A DNA stretch of 58,581 nucleotides from Paraphysomonas bandaiensis (GCA_965644295.1 CBFFRP010000237.1:1-58581), one strand, 5' to 3'. Positions 31,775-42,529 are shown, counted from the first letter of the stretch. A program made the numbers and translations. Notes: generated from the letters alone by a model not told the origin.

Positions 31775-34490
31775 AAATTCGCCTTTATCGTGTGTCCGTG
31801 GACTCACCGGCGCTATTGATCTGGGGGTCTCCCTTTGGGATGGGTCTCCATTGGTGTTGGAGGGGGCTCAGCGTTCTGGATTAGGGTCCTGAGTGCACCT
31901 AGTTCCAGATGTGTGGGTTGAGAGTGGTGGGGATTGTTGGGAGGAGGAGTTGGGTTTGTAGTCTGTGTTACTTTGCTCCTGTGGGGCCGCGGGTGTAGAT
32001 AGAGTTGTCGAAGCCGTCGGCGTTGTGGAGGTCTGGGCAGTCCAGTGCTCTGTCGGGTAGGACCTGTGAGGTGTGCACGTGTGTCTGGAGTCGGGGACGC
32101 TGTGGGGGGTCTTCGTTGGACCCCGAGTAGTCGAAGGACTCTCGGACGTTGTCTTGACTGACTGCGTTTCGGACGGGGTCTCGGGAGTAGCCTGGGCGGC
32201 CTTTTGGACATGGTGATATAGCGACAACCGCGATCCTGTAGCATAAGCTTCGCTGCAGTGTAAAGCGGTTGCAGGAGATTAATAACCGCTGTTTCTAGGT
32301 TCCGTAGACTGTGTGCCGTCAGGTGGTTGTGTATGGCATCTTCGAAGACCGTTTCCAGTTGGGCTGCTGTGATGGTTCCAGTCCAGTATCTCTCGACCTG
32401 TGGGATGGAGGGATTCCAGGCTCTGCTGGAGAGTCTCCGTAGTGCAGTTGTGATCCAGTTGGGTAAGGTCTGAGTTCTCTGTATTTCGTGGAGCACATTT
32501 TTATGCGATTGAAATGCAGTTTCCCTTATTTGGGTGATGGATTCATGTGTGCAGTCGAGGCACATATGTTTTAGGGAATCTAGTCGAAACCCGCAGTCAG
32601 AGCATGCGGCTTTGGTCAGGTCAAGCCCCTGTTTGGTTTTGGCCCGGTTCCTCCCTATGCAGAAAGATTTGTCCCATGTCAGTGCCGTGTTGAGTATTCT
32701 TTGGCGTAGATTTGAGCTGAGTTTGTCTTTGGATGCACTGCCATCCGCTTGAGCTAGTTTGCGCGGGAGGTGTACTCCGCTATTGGTCCAGTAGCCAGGC
32801 GCTCGATCAGGATTGTGTCCGTAGCGTTGATCTCTGGTTGAAGTGTAGTTCTCAAGTGTCCTTAGGTCGCAGAGATCCTGGAAATTAGTAAGGAGTGGGC
32901 TAGAGTAGTATGGCCGTCTTGTACTGTGCATACGCCAGTGCCATAATCCAGCAGTTAGTAAGCGTTCGATGGCACTGTCAATCGCAATTGTGCAGACAGT
33001 GTAGTTATTTTTTCCAAGGATGCGATCGACTTCATGCCAGTCTTCACCCGCAACTGCGTCCGCAATATAGATGCCCTTGTCCTCAAACGTCCACTCCGTT
33101 TCATCTGTGGTACGTCGTTCGGGATGAGACCTCACCCAGGTCACCTGTCGTTTGCAATCTCTGCTGGCTGCGATGCTTTCGAGTAGTACCCCTTTTGCAC
33201 GGTGACCGAGAGCTCTGCGTCTTGTGGAGAGTGCTTCCTCAGTGCGGGTGCACACTGCCTGACAGTCTGTGTGGCTTCTTATGTGTTCGGGAATACGTGT
33301 TGAGAGTATAAGCCCCATGGCTGTGCCTATGAGTTCATATGCGTATGAGTCCAAACCGGGCACGTCACGAAAGGGTGTATCTAGTCGTAGTATTGTGGTT
33401 GTACCATCTTCCCAGGCATTTTCTGGGGGTAAGTAGACGACCGCTGCACCTCCTCGGTGTGTCCATCGGGTTCGCGGATTGACATGAGTGAGGCGACGAG
33501 TGGAGAGCGCACTGGCTGTGTATGATCCATCTGTGAAGATAGCCTTGAAAGTATCTGGTTGGACACTATTAAGGCCGAGTTCTTGTTTTAGGTTGGTCAG
33601 CATGTGTTCATCCTGTGGTTCGGGGGGCTCAGGTTCCTGAAGGGTAAGGCCCAATTCCGTTCCCCATTCCCTGAGGCTGAGAACATAGTGGTGGTATTGG
33701 GGCTGTGGCTCTGTTGTCTGAGTGAGTAGAAAATGTGCTGCTTGACCTGCTTCTCCCCCGAGGGTTATTGCGCGCTGTAGAGATCCCCATTTTTGCTCCT
33801 GCGCTGAGTCTGAGAAACGTTTCATACCTAATCCGTTGTGCTTGAGTGAGAGGTAGATCAGTTCCGTGGGGTATCCAGGGCCTAGACTGAGGGCCTTTCT
33901 GTAGAGGGTTGCGCAAGCAGCGTCAATTTCTCTGTACCAGTGTAGCGGCCATGAAGCTTTGGTGGCTCTATAGAGCAAAGTCGGTATGATTTGGGTCTCG
34001 ATAACCATGACTTTACAGCCGGCTGAGGCCTGTTTGATCCCTAGGTGTGTGGTCACGACTTTCAGGTATTTTAGACACCAGTCATGGGAGGCCTTGTCTG
34101 TGATTGTGAGAGGAAGGTCTGCTCCGAGGTAATGTATCGACTCTAGTGATGTTTGGATAGGGACTGGGTGTGGGCGCCATGACCAGTCGTAGAGAATGAT
34201 GTAGCCAATGGGGTCGGAGGACTTGTTGGAATCCTGTAGGATCGGAAACACTGTGCAAACTACTTTGGGGATAGAGAGTTCCATTCCCGAAAGTACGCAG
34301 AACGCAGATATTTGTTGGGCAATGAGTTGGGCAGCGTGTATGGATTTAGCTATTGTGTTAAGATCATCCGCGAAGGAGATCTTTATTTCGCCTGTAGTCG
34401 GAGTCGTGAGTGGAATAGTTGGTAACGTTGGACTCGTTGTTGACAGTTCAATGTCCAGCCACGTGAGAAGTATAAGACATATATACTATG
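31775..34490 (-). mobile_element. 5'-truncated LINE (RT + RNase H class non-LTR retrotransposon)
   Basis: The element is read on the minus strand. It lacks its 5' part, beginning just upstream of the reverse-transcriptase active site, and ends close to 31775 beside a truncated copy of repeat A. The order RT thumb, RNase H, zinc-finger is that of I/Tad-like LINE clades that carry an RNase H domain. Confidence 0.85.
31813..34485 (-). CDS. LINE pol fragment: RT C-terminus, RNase H, Cys/His motif, Pro-rich tail
   Basis: The open frame runs 891 codons back to an in-frame TAG at 34486-34488. The RT catalytic motif SFADDLN is at 34363-34374 (FADD). The first in-frame Met downstream (34284) gives 823 residues; numbering from it, the thumb region spans about 90-200. 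The RNase H domain has the full acidic set: Asp252 in FTDGSY, Glu317 in YAYELIG, Asp340 in HTDCQAV and Asp409 in YIADAVA, with His387 in SHPER. A C-x2-C-x8-H-x4-C motif (Cys561 to Cys578) follows. Residues about 690-823 are low-complexity Arg/Pro-rich. No internal stop or frameshift is seen over 2.6 kb, so insertion was recent, but the fingers/palm and any endonuclease or ORF1 are missing. Confidence 0.87.
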   Translation of the reverse strand, partial: YICLILLTWLDIELSTTSPTLPTIPLTTPTTGEIKISFADDLNTIAKSIHAAQLIAQQISAFCVLSGMELSIPKVVCTVFPILQDSNKSSDPIGYIILYDWSWRPHPVPIQTSLESIHYLGADLPLTITDKASHDWCLKYLKVVTTHLGIKQASAGCKVMVIETQIIPTLLYRATKASWPLHWYREIDAACATLYRKALSLGPGYPTELIYLSLKHNGLGMKRFSDSAQEQKWGSLQRAITLGGEAGQAAHFLLTQTTEPQPQYHHYVLSLREWGTELGLTLQEPEPPEPQDEHMLTNLKQELGLNSVQPDTFKAIFTDGSYTASALSTRRLTHVNPRTRWTHRGGAAVVYLPPENAWEDGTTTILRLDTPFRDVPGLDSYAYELIGTAMGLILSTRIPEHIRSHTDCQAVCTRTEEALSTRRRALGHRAKGVLLESIAASRDCKRQVTWVRSHPERRTTDETEWTFEDKGIYIADAVAGEDWHEVDRILGKNNYTVCTIAIDSAIERLLTAGLWHWRMHSTRRPYYSSPLLTNFQDLCDLRTLENYTSTRDQRYGHNPDRAPGYWTNSGVHLPRKLAQADGSASKDKLSSNLRQRILNTALTWDKSFCIGRNRAKTKQGLDLTKAACSDCGFRLDSLKHMCLDCTHESITQIRETAFQSHKNVLHEIQRTQTLPNWITTALRRLSSRAWNPSIPQVERYWTGTITAAQLETVFEDAIHNHLTAHSLRNLETAVINLLQPLYTAAKLMLQDRGCRYITMSKRPPRLLPRPRPKRSQSRQRPRVLRLLGVQRRPPTASPTPDTRAHLTGPTRQSTGLPRPPQRRRLRQLYLHPRPHRSKVTQTTNPTPPPNNPHHSQPTHLELGALRTLIQNAEPPPTPMETHPKGRPPDQ

Positions 34491-35009
34491 CATAAATTCA
34501 CTTAATATTTTAAATATTAAACTTTCCATTTTGTCATTGTAGAATTACATCAAAGTTAATCATTACTAATTTTGTGTGCGCCGTTACGTTAGTAATAAAA
34601 GAAGTATATTCGATTATATTATATATTATACACTGCAGAGAGCTAAGGATAGTTGTATTTAATCACGGGTAATAAGGAATAAGGAGGCTACATATATGTT
34701 GTCCCGCGCTCAAAATATAAGAGGAAGGCGAAGAGCTCGACTTTCAATATTTGGACAAGGGACGATACTCCTTATCTCTAGGTTAAATTGTAGCGTGTCC
34801 TCATGCTGTTGAAAAACTAGTATATCTAGTATTATCTAGAACATATACTTGTGTTAGAGGAGAGACTACCATATGGCAGAAGCGGTAGATGCCGATGTAT
34901 ATTTCGTATGTTCAGAAAATATATTTATGTTCAGATGTGAGCGCACATATTCATGAACCAAGTGGCAGATAGGTCACTCCATGTGGAGCACATGAGAATA
35001 GTTGTTGCA
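34491..35009. other. Gene-free spacer carrying MITE C copy 1
   Basis: AT-rich flank of the LINE. It contains MITE C at 34658-34787 and nothing coding. Confidence 0.4.
34658..34787 (+). mobile_element. MITE C, copy 1
   Basis: About 130 bases with imperfect terminal inverted repeats: TTTAATCACGGGTAATAAGG at the left faces CTTATCTCTAGGTTAAA at the right, with GTCCCGCGCTCAAAAT and AAGGGACGATACTCC inside. It matches 36889-37006 in the same orientation. Similarity to copy 2 continues about 30 bases past the right end. Confidence 0.72.
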
Positions 35010-35365
35010 TTATAAATTTCCGAGTATTTAGCAATATAGGCATGTAAGTGTTAAAACTAAACAGAAATCTATCTAGTACTTAATACTAATATATTCTACT
35101 ATTTGACTCTACGGAGGCTGCTTGTGCGTCGCCGCAAGCACCAATGTGCGACCACCTCCGCACTCTGTTCTTAAGGTGAACAGACCGGATGATTGACGTT
35201 TTAGCAGGAAGCCCAATACCCCGGACCCCGGATGCCCTTGAGGTGGGCCCATTCCCGGATGCCTGTTAATTCATCAATCATTAGAGGCTTCCGGGAGAAA
35301 TATCTCTGGTACTTATCCCCCAGAACACCACGAAAAGGTGTGAGTTCAACTTTATTGAGGGGGTT
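35010..35365 (+). repeat. Dispersed composite repeat A, copy 4
   Basis: The hairpin module GCTTGTGCGTCGCCGCAAGC lies near 35120. After it come GTTCTTAAGGTGAACAGACC, the GGGCCCATTCCCGGATGCCT block near 35247 and the ACCACGAAAAGGTGTGAGTT end near 35329. The AAGTGACACTTAT block present in copies 2 and 5 is missing. Confidence 0.78.
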
Positions 35366-35499
35366 GTAAAAAAATTACCATCAGACTTGTGATTACAATC
35401 GCCTTTATGATTCATATATATCATGCACATCAACTCGATGTGAGTTCAACATTCTGTTATACAATAGTATCAACAATGGACACACGCTTTGAAACGCAT

Positions 35500-36360
35500 T
35501 GATTTTATAAATTTATCTATATAATATAATATAATATATAAGTATATTCCATTGTTGTGAAGATCTTAGACCATATAAACCTTTGATGAGATTGAAACAC
35601 CATCCATTTTCTAGCTCCGTTCCGTGGTGGAAGCATATAATATACACAACATCTTCGTCTAGATGGTAAAATAACATTGTTGTTTTACTATTATATGTAG
35701 ATGACATTATAATTGCTCCTGTAGCTATCGATTTTCTGACAATCGCCAAAACAAGACGTTTAAGATGAGGGACAATATGTGCAAAAGTTTCTGAACAATC
35801 GCTTTTTACCAGAGAGGGGAACAGAGGTTAAAATTAGATCAAACACAATATGCAAAAGCTGCTTCCATATTGCAGTATAATAGATAAAATTTCTGTGTTT
35901 AGCACTTTATAGACGACCACACCTTGCCTATAATTTATATGTCGGATTACTATATCGAGATGCATTAGTAGTCTGCTTACGTACGCATATATATCGTGTC
36001 GATTACCAATTCATTCAATGGTAATAGGTTCGACTTAAATGTGTTATGCGATGCCGACAGAGCCGGCGTCATACTCACGAGAAGTTTGGCTACAGGATAT
36101 ATAGCGCTCTTGTCGCTACGAGAACTAGGACTAGCATTATTGACGCTGCCCACTCGAAGCGTGCAAAAAAAGTCGGAAAACCCAGTCTACCACAATCAAT
36201 CACACTACATTCAGATAAAGTATATTATTGTAAACGGAAAGTTTTTAAAAGCCAGATTAGTACATATATATCAATCAACGATATGGCTGCTGATATATTT
36301 ACGAAAGCGCTATATATATTCTAAGCTGATTAAACACCCCATGAATAAACAATCATAGGG
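35500..36360. pseudogene. Rearranged Ty1/Copia polyprotein remnant
   Basis: Copia reverse-transcriptase and RNase H pieces are present on both strands. On the minus strand, at about 35565-35660, the LDEDVVYI ... GTELENGWCFNLIKGLYGL stretch matches the RT region that normally precedes SLYGLKQ. On the plus strand at about 35674-35725, LLLYVDDIIIA is the catalytic YVDD motif, which should follow on the same strand. At about 36040-36110 VLCDADRAG and TRSLATGYIALL match the RNase H start. Between about 36180 and 36320, ENPVYHNQSHYIQIKY and NDMAADIFTKAL match the RNase H end, in two frames. The first piece is therefore inverted relative to the rest, and all are mutated. Confidence 0.8.
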
Positions 36361-36888
36361 GAGAAGAGGAGTATTTCACATAACTGTGATACAACGAGTG
36401 GGTACTATACAGTACCGTTATATATATGGATTTCACATCCGTTTATCCTGTCTGTAATATGACTAGATTTTGAAAGAATTATGTAGCTGTAGTATAATGA
36501 CGATTTAATAACTTACATTAAGTGGGAGTGTTGGAATACGTATGCCTCTCTAAAATAGAACTGTACGTACACTAAACTGTAATACGTAGTTAAAAATATT
36601 AGCCAGCTACATCATGATGATTCAAGATAGGGAAGTTGATCAGTGGTTGACATAAGAGAAATCTACAATTTTGTTGTTGATATATTTTACATTGCAACGT
36701 ACAATTGTAATGCAATAATAATCGTATCTATATAGTATTATTACTTTTTAACTTCTTTTTCGATTTAAACCAGCAAAGTTTTCAAAATCTAATAAATTAA
36801 GTTAAATGATAGTTTATTGAAGTGAATGTCTATTGTCTATATTAGTCCCGTGTCCAGGTCAGAAGAAAATGGTAATATTGTTATATTA

Positions 36889-37006
36889 TTTAACCACGGG
36901 CAATAAGGAGGCTATATCGTCCCGCGCTCAAAATTTTGAAACGAGGGTGAAAAGCCCGAGTTCTAAAATTTAGACAAGGGACGATACTCCTTATCCCTAG
37001 GTTAAA
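36889..37006 (+). mobile_element. MITE C, copy 2
   Basis: About 118 bases, same family and orientation as 34658-34787. The left end TTTAACCACGGGCAATAAGG pairs with the right end CTTATCCCTAGGTTAAA. The two copies bracket the Copia remnant but are too short and too hairpin-like to be its LTRs. Confidence 0.72.
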
Positions 37007-37506
37007 TTGTAGCTTATCCTCATGACGTTGAAAAGTTAATATTACATTGTATATCTATTTGTAGCATGCTTGCTGTATTAAGAAATAGATGTTCCTTGAT
37101 TAACATTAATAACACAAATGAGAACTCATATAGTTTCAAATCAATGATATGTATACTGTAAGTGTGATGATAAATGTAAACAGTTGAAGGTGAAAGAGAG
37201 GCTTCTTATTGCCTTAATTAGCATCATCATCACATTTATATACAGCAGGCTTTACCTCTGCAAGTGCACTGATCGAAAGATGTGTGTATGATGCGAGACA
37301 CACAATATCCTGAGAAACACGATATGGCTCCAACCCTGAAACAACTGGGTGCCACTGCTCCTAACCACCTATATAGCATCAGATATGGTACTTAAACTCT
37401 CCTGTAATATTCTTGAAGTTGTTTCGAAGTCCTGGATATGAAGACAGATCACTTGCACTGACCTCATTATGATCTTCTACAGCAGTCGAAGGATGGAATA
37501 TAACTT

Positions 37507-37742
37507 GGAGTTAGATGATCTGCTCTTGGTATTTGGCTTACGATTGTGATTTCTCTATAATTGTGTACTATAATGAAATCACGTACATATGATTGTCATT
37601 ATCATAATGAAGATAGAAGTGAGCTTCTGTTGAACCGAATATTGAAGTTTAATGTCTCTATTTGCCCGGTGCTGATATGAGCGCCCTGTTGAGCCCAAAT
37701 CAGGTCAAAAAAGCTTTTTTTGAGACAAAATGGGGATAATGA
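37507..37742 (+). repeat. Dispersed repeat B, copy 2
   Basis: Same orientation as copy 1 at 10017-10242, with several substitutions and short insertions (for example AAGTGAGCTTCT near 37616). Confidence 0.8.
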
Positions 37743-38269
37743 TTTTTTACACACATTTTGCAATCTAACCCTAACCCTGAGTGAAGCTCTATCAATATTA
37801 CTGACTCGATTGTAAAGTGCACTATAAATTTTATACTCCTCATACTATTGATGGTCAAATATTGATCATAGCTATAGATCTTTTAGAAAAACTCTTATAT
37901 TATTGCTTATTAATGAGAAATTACGCCCTTTCGTTCATCGCCAACAACTGCTTTCATCTTTCATAGCCTGATCCTGCACTAGTCTACCCACTTCATTGGT
38001 CGCGTGATAAACAGGATTACAATTTACAGAATAAATTAGAATGATAGCATGGACTTTATTCAAACTATAAACCATAGGGAAAATCAAAACAACGAACGAA
38101 TATTAGGTTGCCACTATTTCCGTCAAATACCAACACGATATGAAATGTAGAGGAGTCTACTTATGACCACGGGAGAAATAATCTATTATTTACATATTCT
38201 CAAAGATTTGTGCAGTGCTACACTGGCATTTACATGTTCTGGGAGCCCACATGACTGTCAAAATATTTA

Positions 38270-38557
38270 CTAGTGACATGCGCGAAGAACCATATTGGTA
38301 AAAGTTTTAGGCGAAATTTTTCCGTATTTCAGCACCACCCATACAAGAATCAATGCGGCGGCTGTTGTTGATAAAACGCCCCACTTTAATATAAGAACCG
38401 CTAATGTTGCACGCAGAAACACAAGAATAAGAACCAAAAACATTATCGCAGCAATTGCGACCAGACCTCCTACTCCTCGAGCGATCAACACAATCAGCTC
38501 ACTGTGAGGGGGAGTATCAAAACTGCCATATAAAGGGTCCTCATCTTCGTCGGCCAT
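38270..38557 (-). CDS. Small membrane protein, unknown function
   Basis: A 95-residue protein from ATG 38557: an acidic N-terminus (MADEDEDPLYGSFDTPP), then hydrophobic stretches at about residues 20-50 and 55-75 (VGGLVAIAAIMFLVLILVFL and LSTTAAALILVWVVL) and a basic C-terminal tail (KYGKISPKTFTNMVLR). The predicted topology is two transmembrane helices. The frame is open a little further upstream (10 codons), but the acidic start fits better. No family is recognised. It is divergent from the lipase gene across a large microsatellite. Confidence 0.55.
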   Translation of the reverse strand: MADEDEDPLYGSFDTPPHSELIVLIARGVGGLVAIAAIMFLVLILVFLRATLAVLILKWGVLSTTAAALILVWVVLKYGKISPKTFTNMVLRACH

Positions 38558-38673
38558 AATCAATAAAGATACGAAGCTTCTATACAAGTTAAACTAACAC
38601 ACTGGCATCTACATCTCGCGGAATGGATCTGACCATAAATCATAACACATAATACTATAACATGGTCGTACAG

Positions 38674-39430
38674 ATACATACATACATACCTACATACCTA
38701 CATACCTACATACATACATACCTACATACCTACATACCTACATACATACATACATACATACATACATGCATACATACATACATACATACATACATACATA
38801 CATACATACATACATACATACATACATACATACATACATACATACATACATACATACATACATACATACATACATACATACCTACATACATACCTACATA
38901 CATACATACATACATACATACATACATACATACATACATACATACATACATACATACATACATGCATACATACATACATACATACATACATACATACATA
39001 CATACATACATACATACATACATACATACATACATACATACATACATACATACATACATACATACATACATACATACATACATACATACATACATACATA
39101 CATACATACATACACACATACATACATACATACATACATACATACATACATACATACATACATACATACATACATACATACATACATACATACATACATA
39201 CATACATACATACATACATACATACATACATACATACATACATACATACATACATACATACATACATACATACATACATACATACATACATACATACATA
39301 CATACATACATACATACATACATACATACATACATACATACATACATACATACATACATACATACATACATACATACATACATACATACATACATACATA
39401 CATACATACATACATACATACATACATACA

Positions 39431-39461
<31 letters not shown>
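38674..39461. repeat. CATA/TACA tetranucleotide microsatellite, about 0.79 kb
   Basis: Almost pure (CATA)n for about 200 units. Interruptions are clustered: CCTAC variants at 38689-38740 and 38881-38895, CATGC at about 38766 and 38962, and a CACACA variant near 39113. Long open frames in it (repeating His-Thr-Tyr-Ile on plus, Met-Tyr-Val-Cys on minus) are by-products of a 4-base repeat without stop codons, not genes. Confidence 0.98.
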
Positions 39462-39583
39462 GGATGGCCTTGTGAAGGTAGAAGAGTTCATTCTATATAG
39501 TTCACGTCCAATACAGGACATCCGTGATATCCACCATCTCTCTCAGCTGCATAGTGGCAGTCTCGTGTACTCCATCTACAGAT

Positions 39584-41401
39584 ATGCAGTCATTTCTATT
39601 CAGTGTGTGCAAGAGGACCTGGCAAACGGGTTACAGTTACCGATATATTCATCCGCCTGTCCTTCTGGCGTGCTCATGGTACTCCATAAGGTCGAGAGTG
39701 TCGTCTCTGTTCTCCAGCGCAGAGGGCGAAGACACTAAAAATAAAGATATCTGTTTCGGGAAGGATTTCTTCTCTAATATTCAGTCTTCGAAGATGGACG
39801 ACTATACGAAGAAGGCACTACAGGGCCTCTCTGATGTGATTAAGCGGAAAGATGTGGAGAAGATACCGAAGAATGAGAGTACCGATAGCGGTGAGGATGT
39901 AGATATATCTGTGGGGAAATCGAAAACTGCGAGGGTGACAGAGTTCCTTTCCTTGGTTCAGTCTGCGGTGTTTGACAGCAGTGCTAAAGAGGATCTTGAA
40001 ACCACACAGGGAAAAGCGGAAAGCAAAAAACAAACAAAGGCACTGAAGGCGGATATGTTTAGCATAATTCCGTCCTCAGTATTGGATGAAAAGACCAAGA
40101 ACTCTCTGAGAGAAGTTTCCAAACTTGGAGAGCGATTGGCCTCCCAGTACGAAAAGTCGACAGTAGATTTACAGCATCCTTTTCTTGTTAATCTAGGTTT
40201 ACTTCGGTTGTATACGGATCGGGATTCTAGTGGGGACATCTCCTCCTCTCCCTCATTATTGAATTCGTCAACTTCTTCTGTCTCAGAGGAGTTCCTTGCA
40301 GAGGCGAAGTACTACCTCCGCTATGCCGCAGATGTTTATATGGAAGCGCCGTACATTGTGCAGGAAGACATCATTCTCAATGAACTTGAAGAGCATTCGA
40401 AAGTTGGGACCAATGTAAAACTTCCTCGTCATGTAGTGTTTTTGGACCATCTCACTAAAAGCATTGTCGTGTCTATTCGAGGAACGGGATCCATTTCTGA
40501 TGTCCTAACAGACCTTAACCTAAATGCTATCCCTTTTTTATCCAGTTCGGATACCCTCAACAGAGGGTTATTTAAGAGAGTATTTGAAAAGGCATCTCAA
40601 ATAGTTTGTTCTCCTAGCGAAGTCAAAGCACACAGTGGGATGGCAGCCTCTGCGAACGCCCTTTTTGACCCCGTCCAGTGTGCCATAGCTGAAGCACGCA
40701 GTCGTAAAAACGGTCGCTACGCTGAATACAAGGTTGTGGTGACAGGTCATTCGCTGGGAGCAGGAACGGCCTGTCTTCTAGCGATGTTACTTTCCAGTCG
40801 AGCGAATATGGCCGTAACGACCTTCGCATACGCTCCTCCTCCAGTTATCACGACACCTCCGGAAACCTTTTCTATACTGCATGATGCACCTCTTGTAAGC
40901 GGCAAGCATCCGGACTGTGTAATACATAGCTTCGTGCACAATAAGGACGTAGTACCACGAGCCTCGCACTATGAGTTCGTAAACATGTTGTCGGCTGTAA
41001 AACGTATTGATGGTCTACCCTGGTCAGCCACTGAGCGGGCAATGATTTTAGTCCGCAATCGGCTCATGGATGATGAACGCGAGACTCTTAAGGAGCGGTT
41101 GACAGGGCTGGAGGCACGAGAAGATGCCGAAGACATGCACTCAGAGGACAGAGGGGTAGAACTAATAGTACCCGGAAACGTGTATCTCTTATCTCCACTG
41201 ACAGAAAGTGACATGGATCCGAAGGCTCAAGATGGAAAGAAGAAAGCGGCACAGAAGAAATACTCTATCCGCCGGGTCGACGACTCTAGAATGCTTTTTT
41301 CTGGCTTTCTATTCACTGGTGATTCCATGGTTCTAGACCACCCTGTGGCTGGTTATTTGAATTCTATTCTGAATATATCTACAGATGAAAGATCAAAATA
41401 G
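39584..41401 (+). CDS. Class 3 lipase, diacylglycerol-lipase-like
   Basis: A 605-residue single-exon protein from ATG 39584 (the frame opens earlier, but with no ATG). The first 50 residues are basic and hydrophobic, possibly a targeting peptide. Residues about 60-240 are charged and poorly conserved. The alpha/beta hydrolase core starts near 285: HVVFLDHLTKSIVVSIRGTG, then SDVLTDLNLN (RGT..DVLTDL, the lid/oxyanion region typical of DAGL), AHSGMAASANALF, and the nucleophile elbow VVVTGHSLGAGTACLLAMLL with Ser390. Asp455 in NKDVVPRASHYEF and His586 in MVLDHPVAGYL complete a plausible triad. The likely role is hydrolysis of diacylglycerol or related acylglycerols. A (CATA)n tract ends only about 120 bases upstream of the start. 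Confidence 0.88.
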   Translation: MQSFLFSVCKRTWQTGYSYRYIHPPVLLACSWYSIRSRVSSLFSSAEGEDTKNKDICFGKDFFSNIQSSKMDDYTKKALQGLSDVIKRKDVEKIPKNESTDSGEDVDISVGKSKTARVTEFLSLVQSAVFDSSAKEDLETTQGKAESKKQTKALKADMFSIIPSSVLDEKTKNSLREVSKLGERLASQYEKSTVDLQHPFLVNLGLLRLYTDRDSSGDISSSPSLLNSSTSSVSEEFLAEAKYYLRYAADVYMEAPYIVQEDIILNELEEHSKVGTNVKLPRHVVFLDHLTKSIVVSIRGTGSISDVLTDLNLNAIPFLSSSDTLNRGLFKRVFEKASQIVCSPSEVKAHSGMAASANALFDPVQCAIAEARSRKNGRYAEYKVVVTGHSLGAGTACLLAMLLSSRANMAVTTFAYAPPPVITTPPETFSILHDAPLVSGKHPDCVIHSFVHNKDVVPRASHYEFVNMLSAVKRIDGLPWSATERAMILVRNRLMDDERETLKERLTGLEAREDAEDMHSEDRGVELIVPGNVYLLSPLTESDMDPKAQDGKKKAAQKKYSIRRVDDSRMLFSGFLFTGDSMVLDHPVAGYLNSILNISTDERSK

Positions 41402-42529
41402 GAGCGCTGAGAACAAGGGTGCTGAAGAATAGCCAAGGGGAGAATTTTAGGAATCTAGTTATGAAGAACTACCCAAATTTCTGAAGCAGTAACTTTTACT
41501 TTGTGTCGTGGAATGTTTGGTATTCAATTCAAGGCACAGGGAAATGCGTGGTTCTTTCCTCTGCATATTTGTTTATAACCATCAAATTATCTTTCATTTT
41601 TGCACTGTATTTCTGAATACTTGGACAACTTGGGACTTATATCTCGACATCGCTATATAGCTGACATAATAACATGAAGAAACTATCATTTTGAACTAAA
41701 AAGACGGCCCGCTATCCCGCTAACTGTTAAGTTTAGACTTATCGCGAAGTTGACTTTGTATTACGTATTACGTAAATCTCATAGCTTTGTTGCAGGCAAT
41801 GCTAAAGGGAACTTTTATTCAACCTCGTTATATTGGTGGGAAGCCCGAAGCCCAGCCATTTAATAATTTATATTTTCAGTTTACAATAACTAAGTGTTTA
41901 AGGGTATTCACCAAGTCGAAACTAAAACTTTTCCTTCAAACATGGGAGCATAGTCTAGCAATCAATTAATTAATGCTGATATTATTGCACACATGAAAGA
42001 CAACATACTTTATCTTTGCCTTGGGAAGTTTCTCGTGGCCAAGTCCGGTGTAGATCGACAGCATCCTTTATTTCTTAGGATGGGCAAGGATGCCATCAGG
42101 GGCATCAGAAAGCCGACACTGCCATCGAAGAAAGTACATACATATCTTCAACTCTTCAAGTTACCATTTTCATGAGTGCCATGATATTGATAGATTCATC
42201 GTTGATGAGGGAACTCGGTTTATTTCGAGAATTGCAACGACTACTTGAAGACATATTAGATCTTGACACTACTCGGCACTACGCGATAATCCATGCGCAT
42301 ACCATTGAGTTACTGGGGTGGCGAACGTACGTGTTCTTCTAGTTCCCTGGCGTGAGGGCCATGACATCGATGGATTCATCGTTGATAAAAGCTTTCGCTT
42401 CATTGCGAGGCCGGCCGCGTTTCTTAGCAAGCCTGATTGAGCTCGACCTGCGCTTCACAGCAATGTTTCCTGATGACATAATTAAGAAATAAATGCAGAG
42501 ACCTATGAATGTATTACACAAAATTGATC
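41402..42529. other. Gene-poor region with a possible AT-hook ORF
   Basis: A minus-strand frame at 42339-42521 (60 codons) includes KKRGRPRNEAKAF, an AT-hook-like word also found in Copia polyprotein linkers. The words CCATGA.AT.GAT.GATTCATCG at 42181 and 42361 show a local diverged duplication. Neither makes a convincing gene. Confidence 0.3.

Larger units (their letters stand above)
36361..38269. other. Gene-free repeat-bearing region
   Basis: It contains MITE C copy 2 (36889-37006), dispersed repeat B copy 2 (37507-37742) and a short CTAACCCTAACCCT tract at 37765-37778. No coding sequence is supported. Confidence 0.45.

Noticed and set aside
34658-37006. Direct repeats flanking the Copia remnant as its LTRs
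   Set aside because: The repeats are about 120-130 bases, carry inverted ends like a MITE and lack TG...CA termini.
37765-37778. Telomere-type tract CTAACCCTAACCCT (also TTAGGGTTAGG near 4073)
   Set aside because: Only two units at each place; too short to mark a telomere or fusion site.
38674-39738. Long open frames of His-Thr-Tyr-Ile or Met-Tyr-Val-Cys repeats
   Set aside because: They are translations of the CATA microsatellite; a 4-base repeat without stops stays open in every frame.
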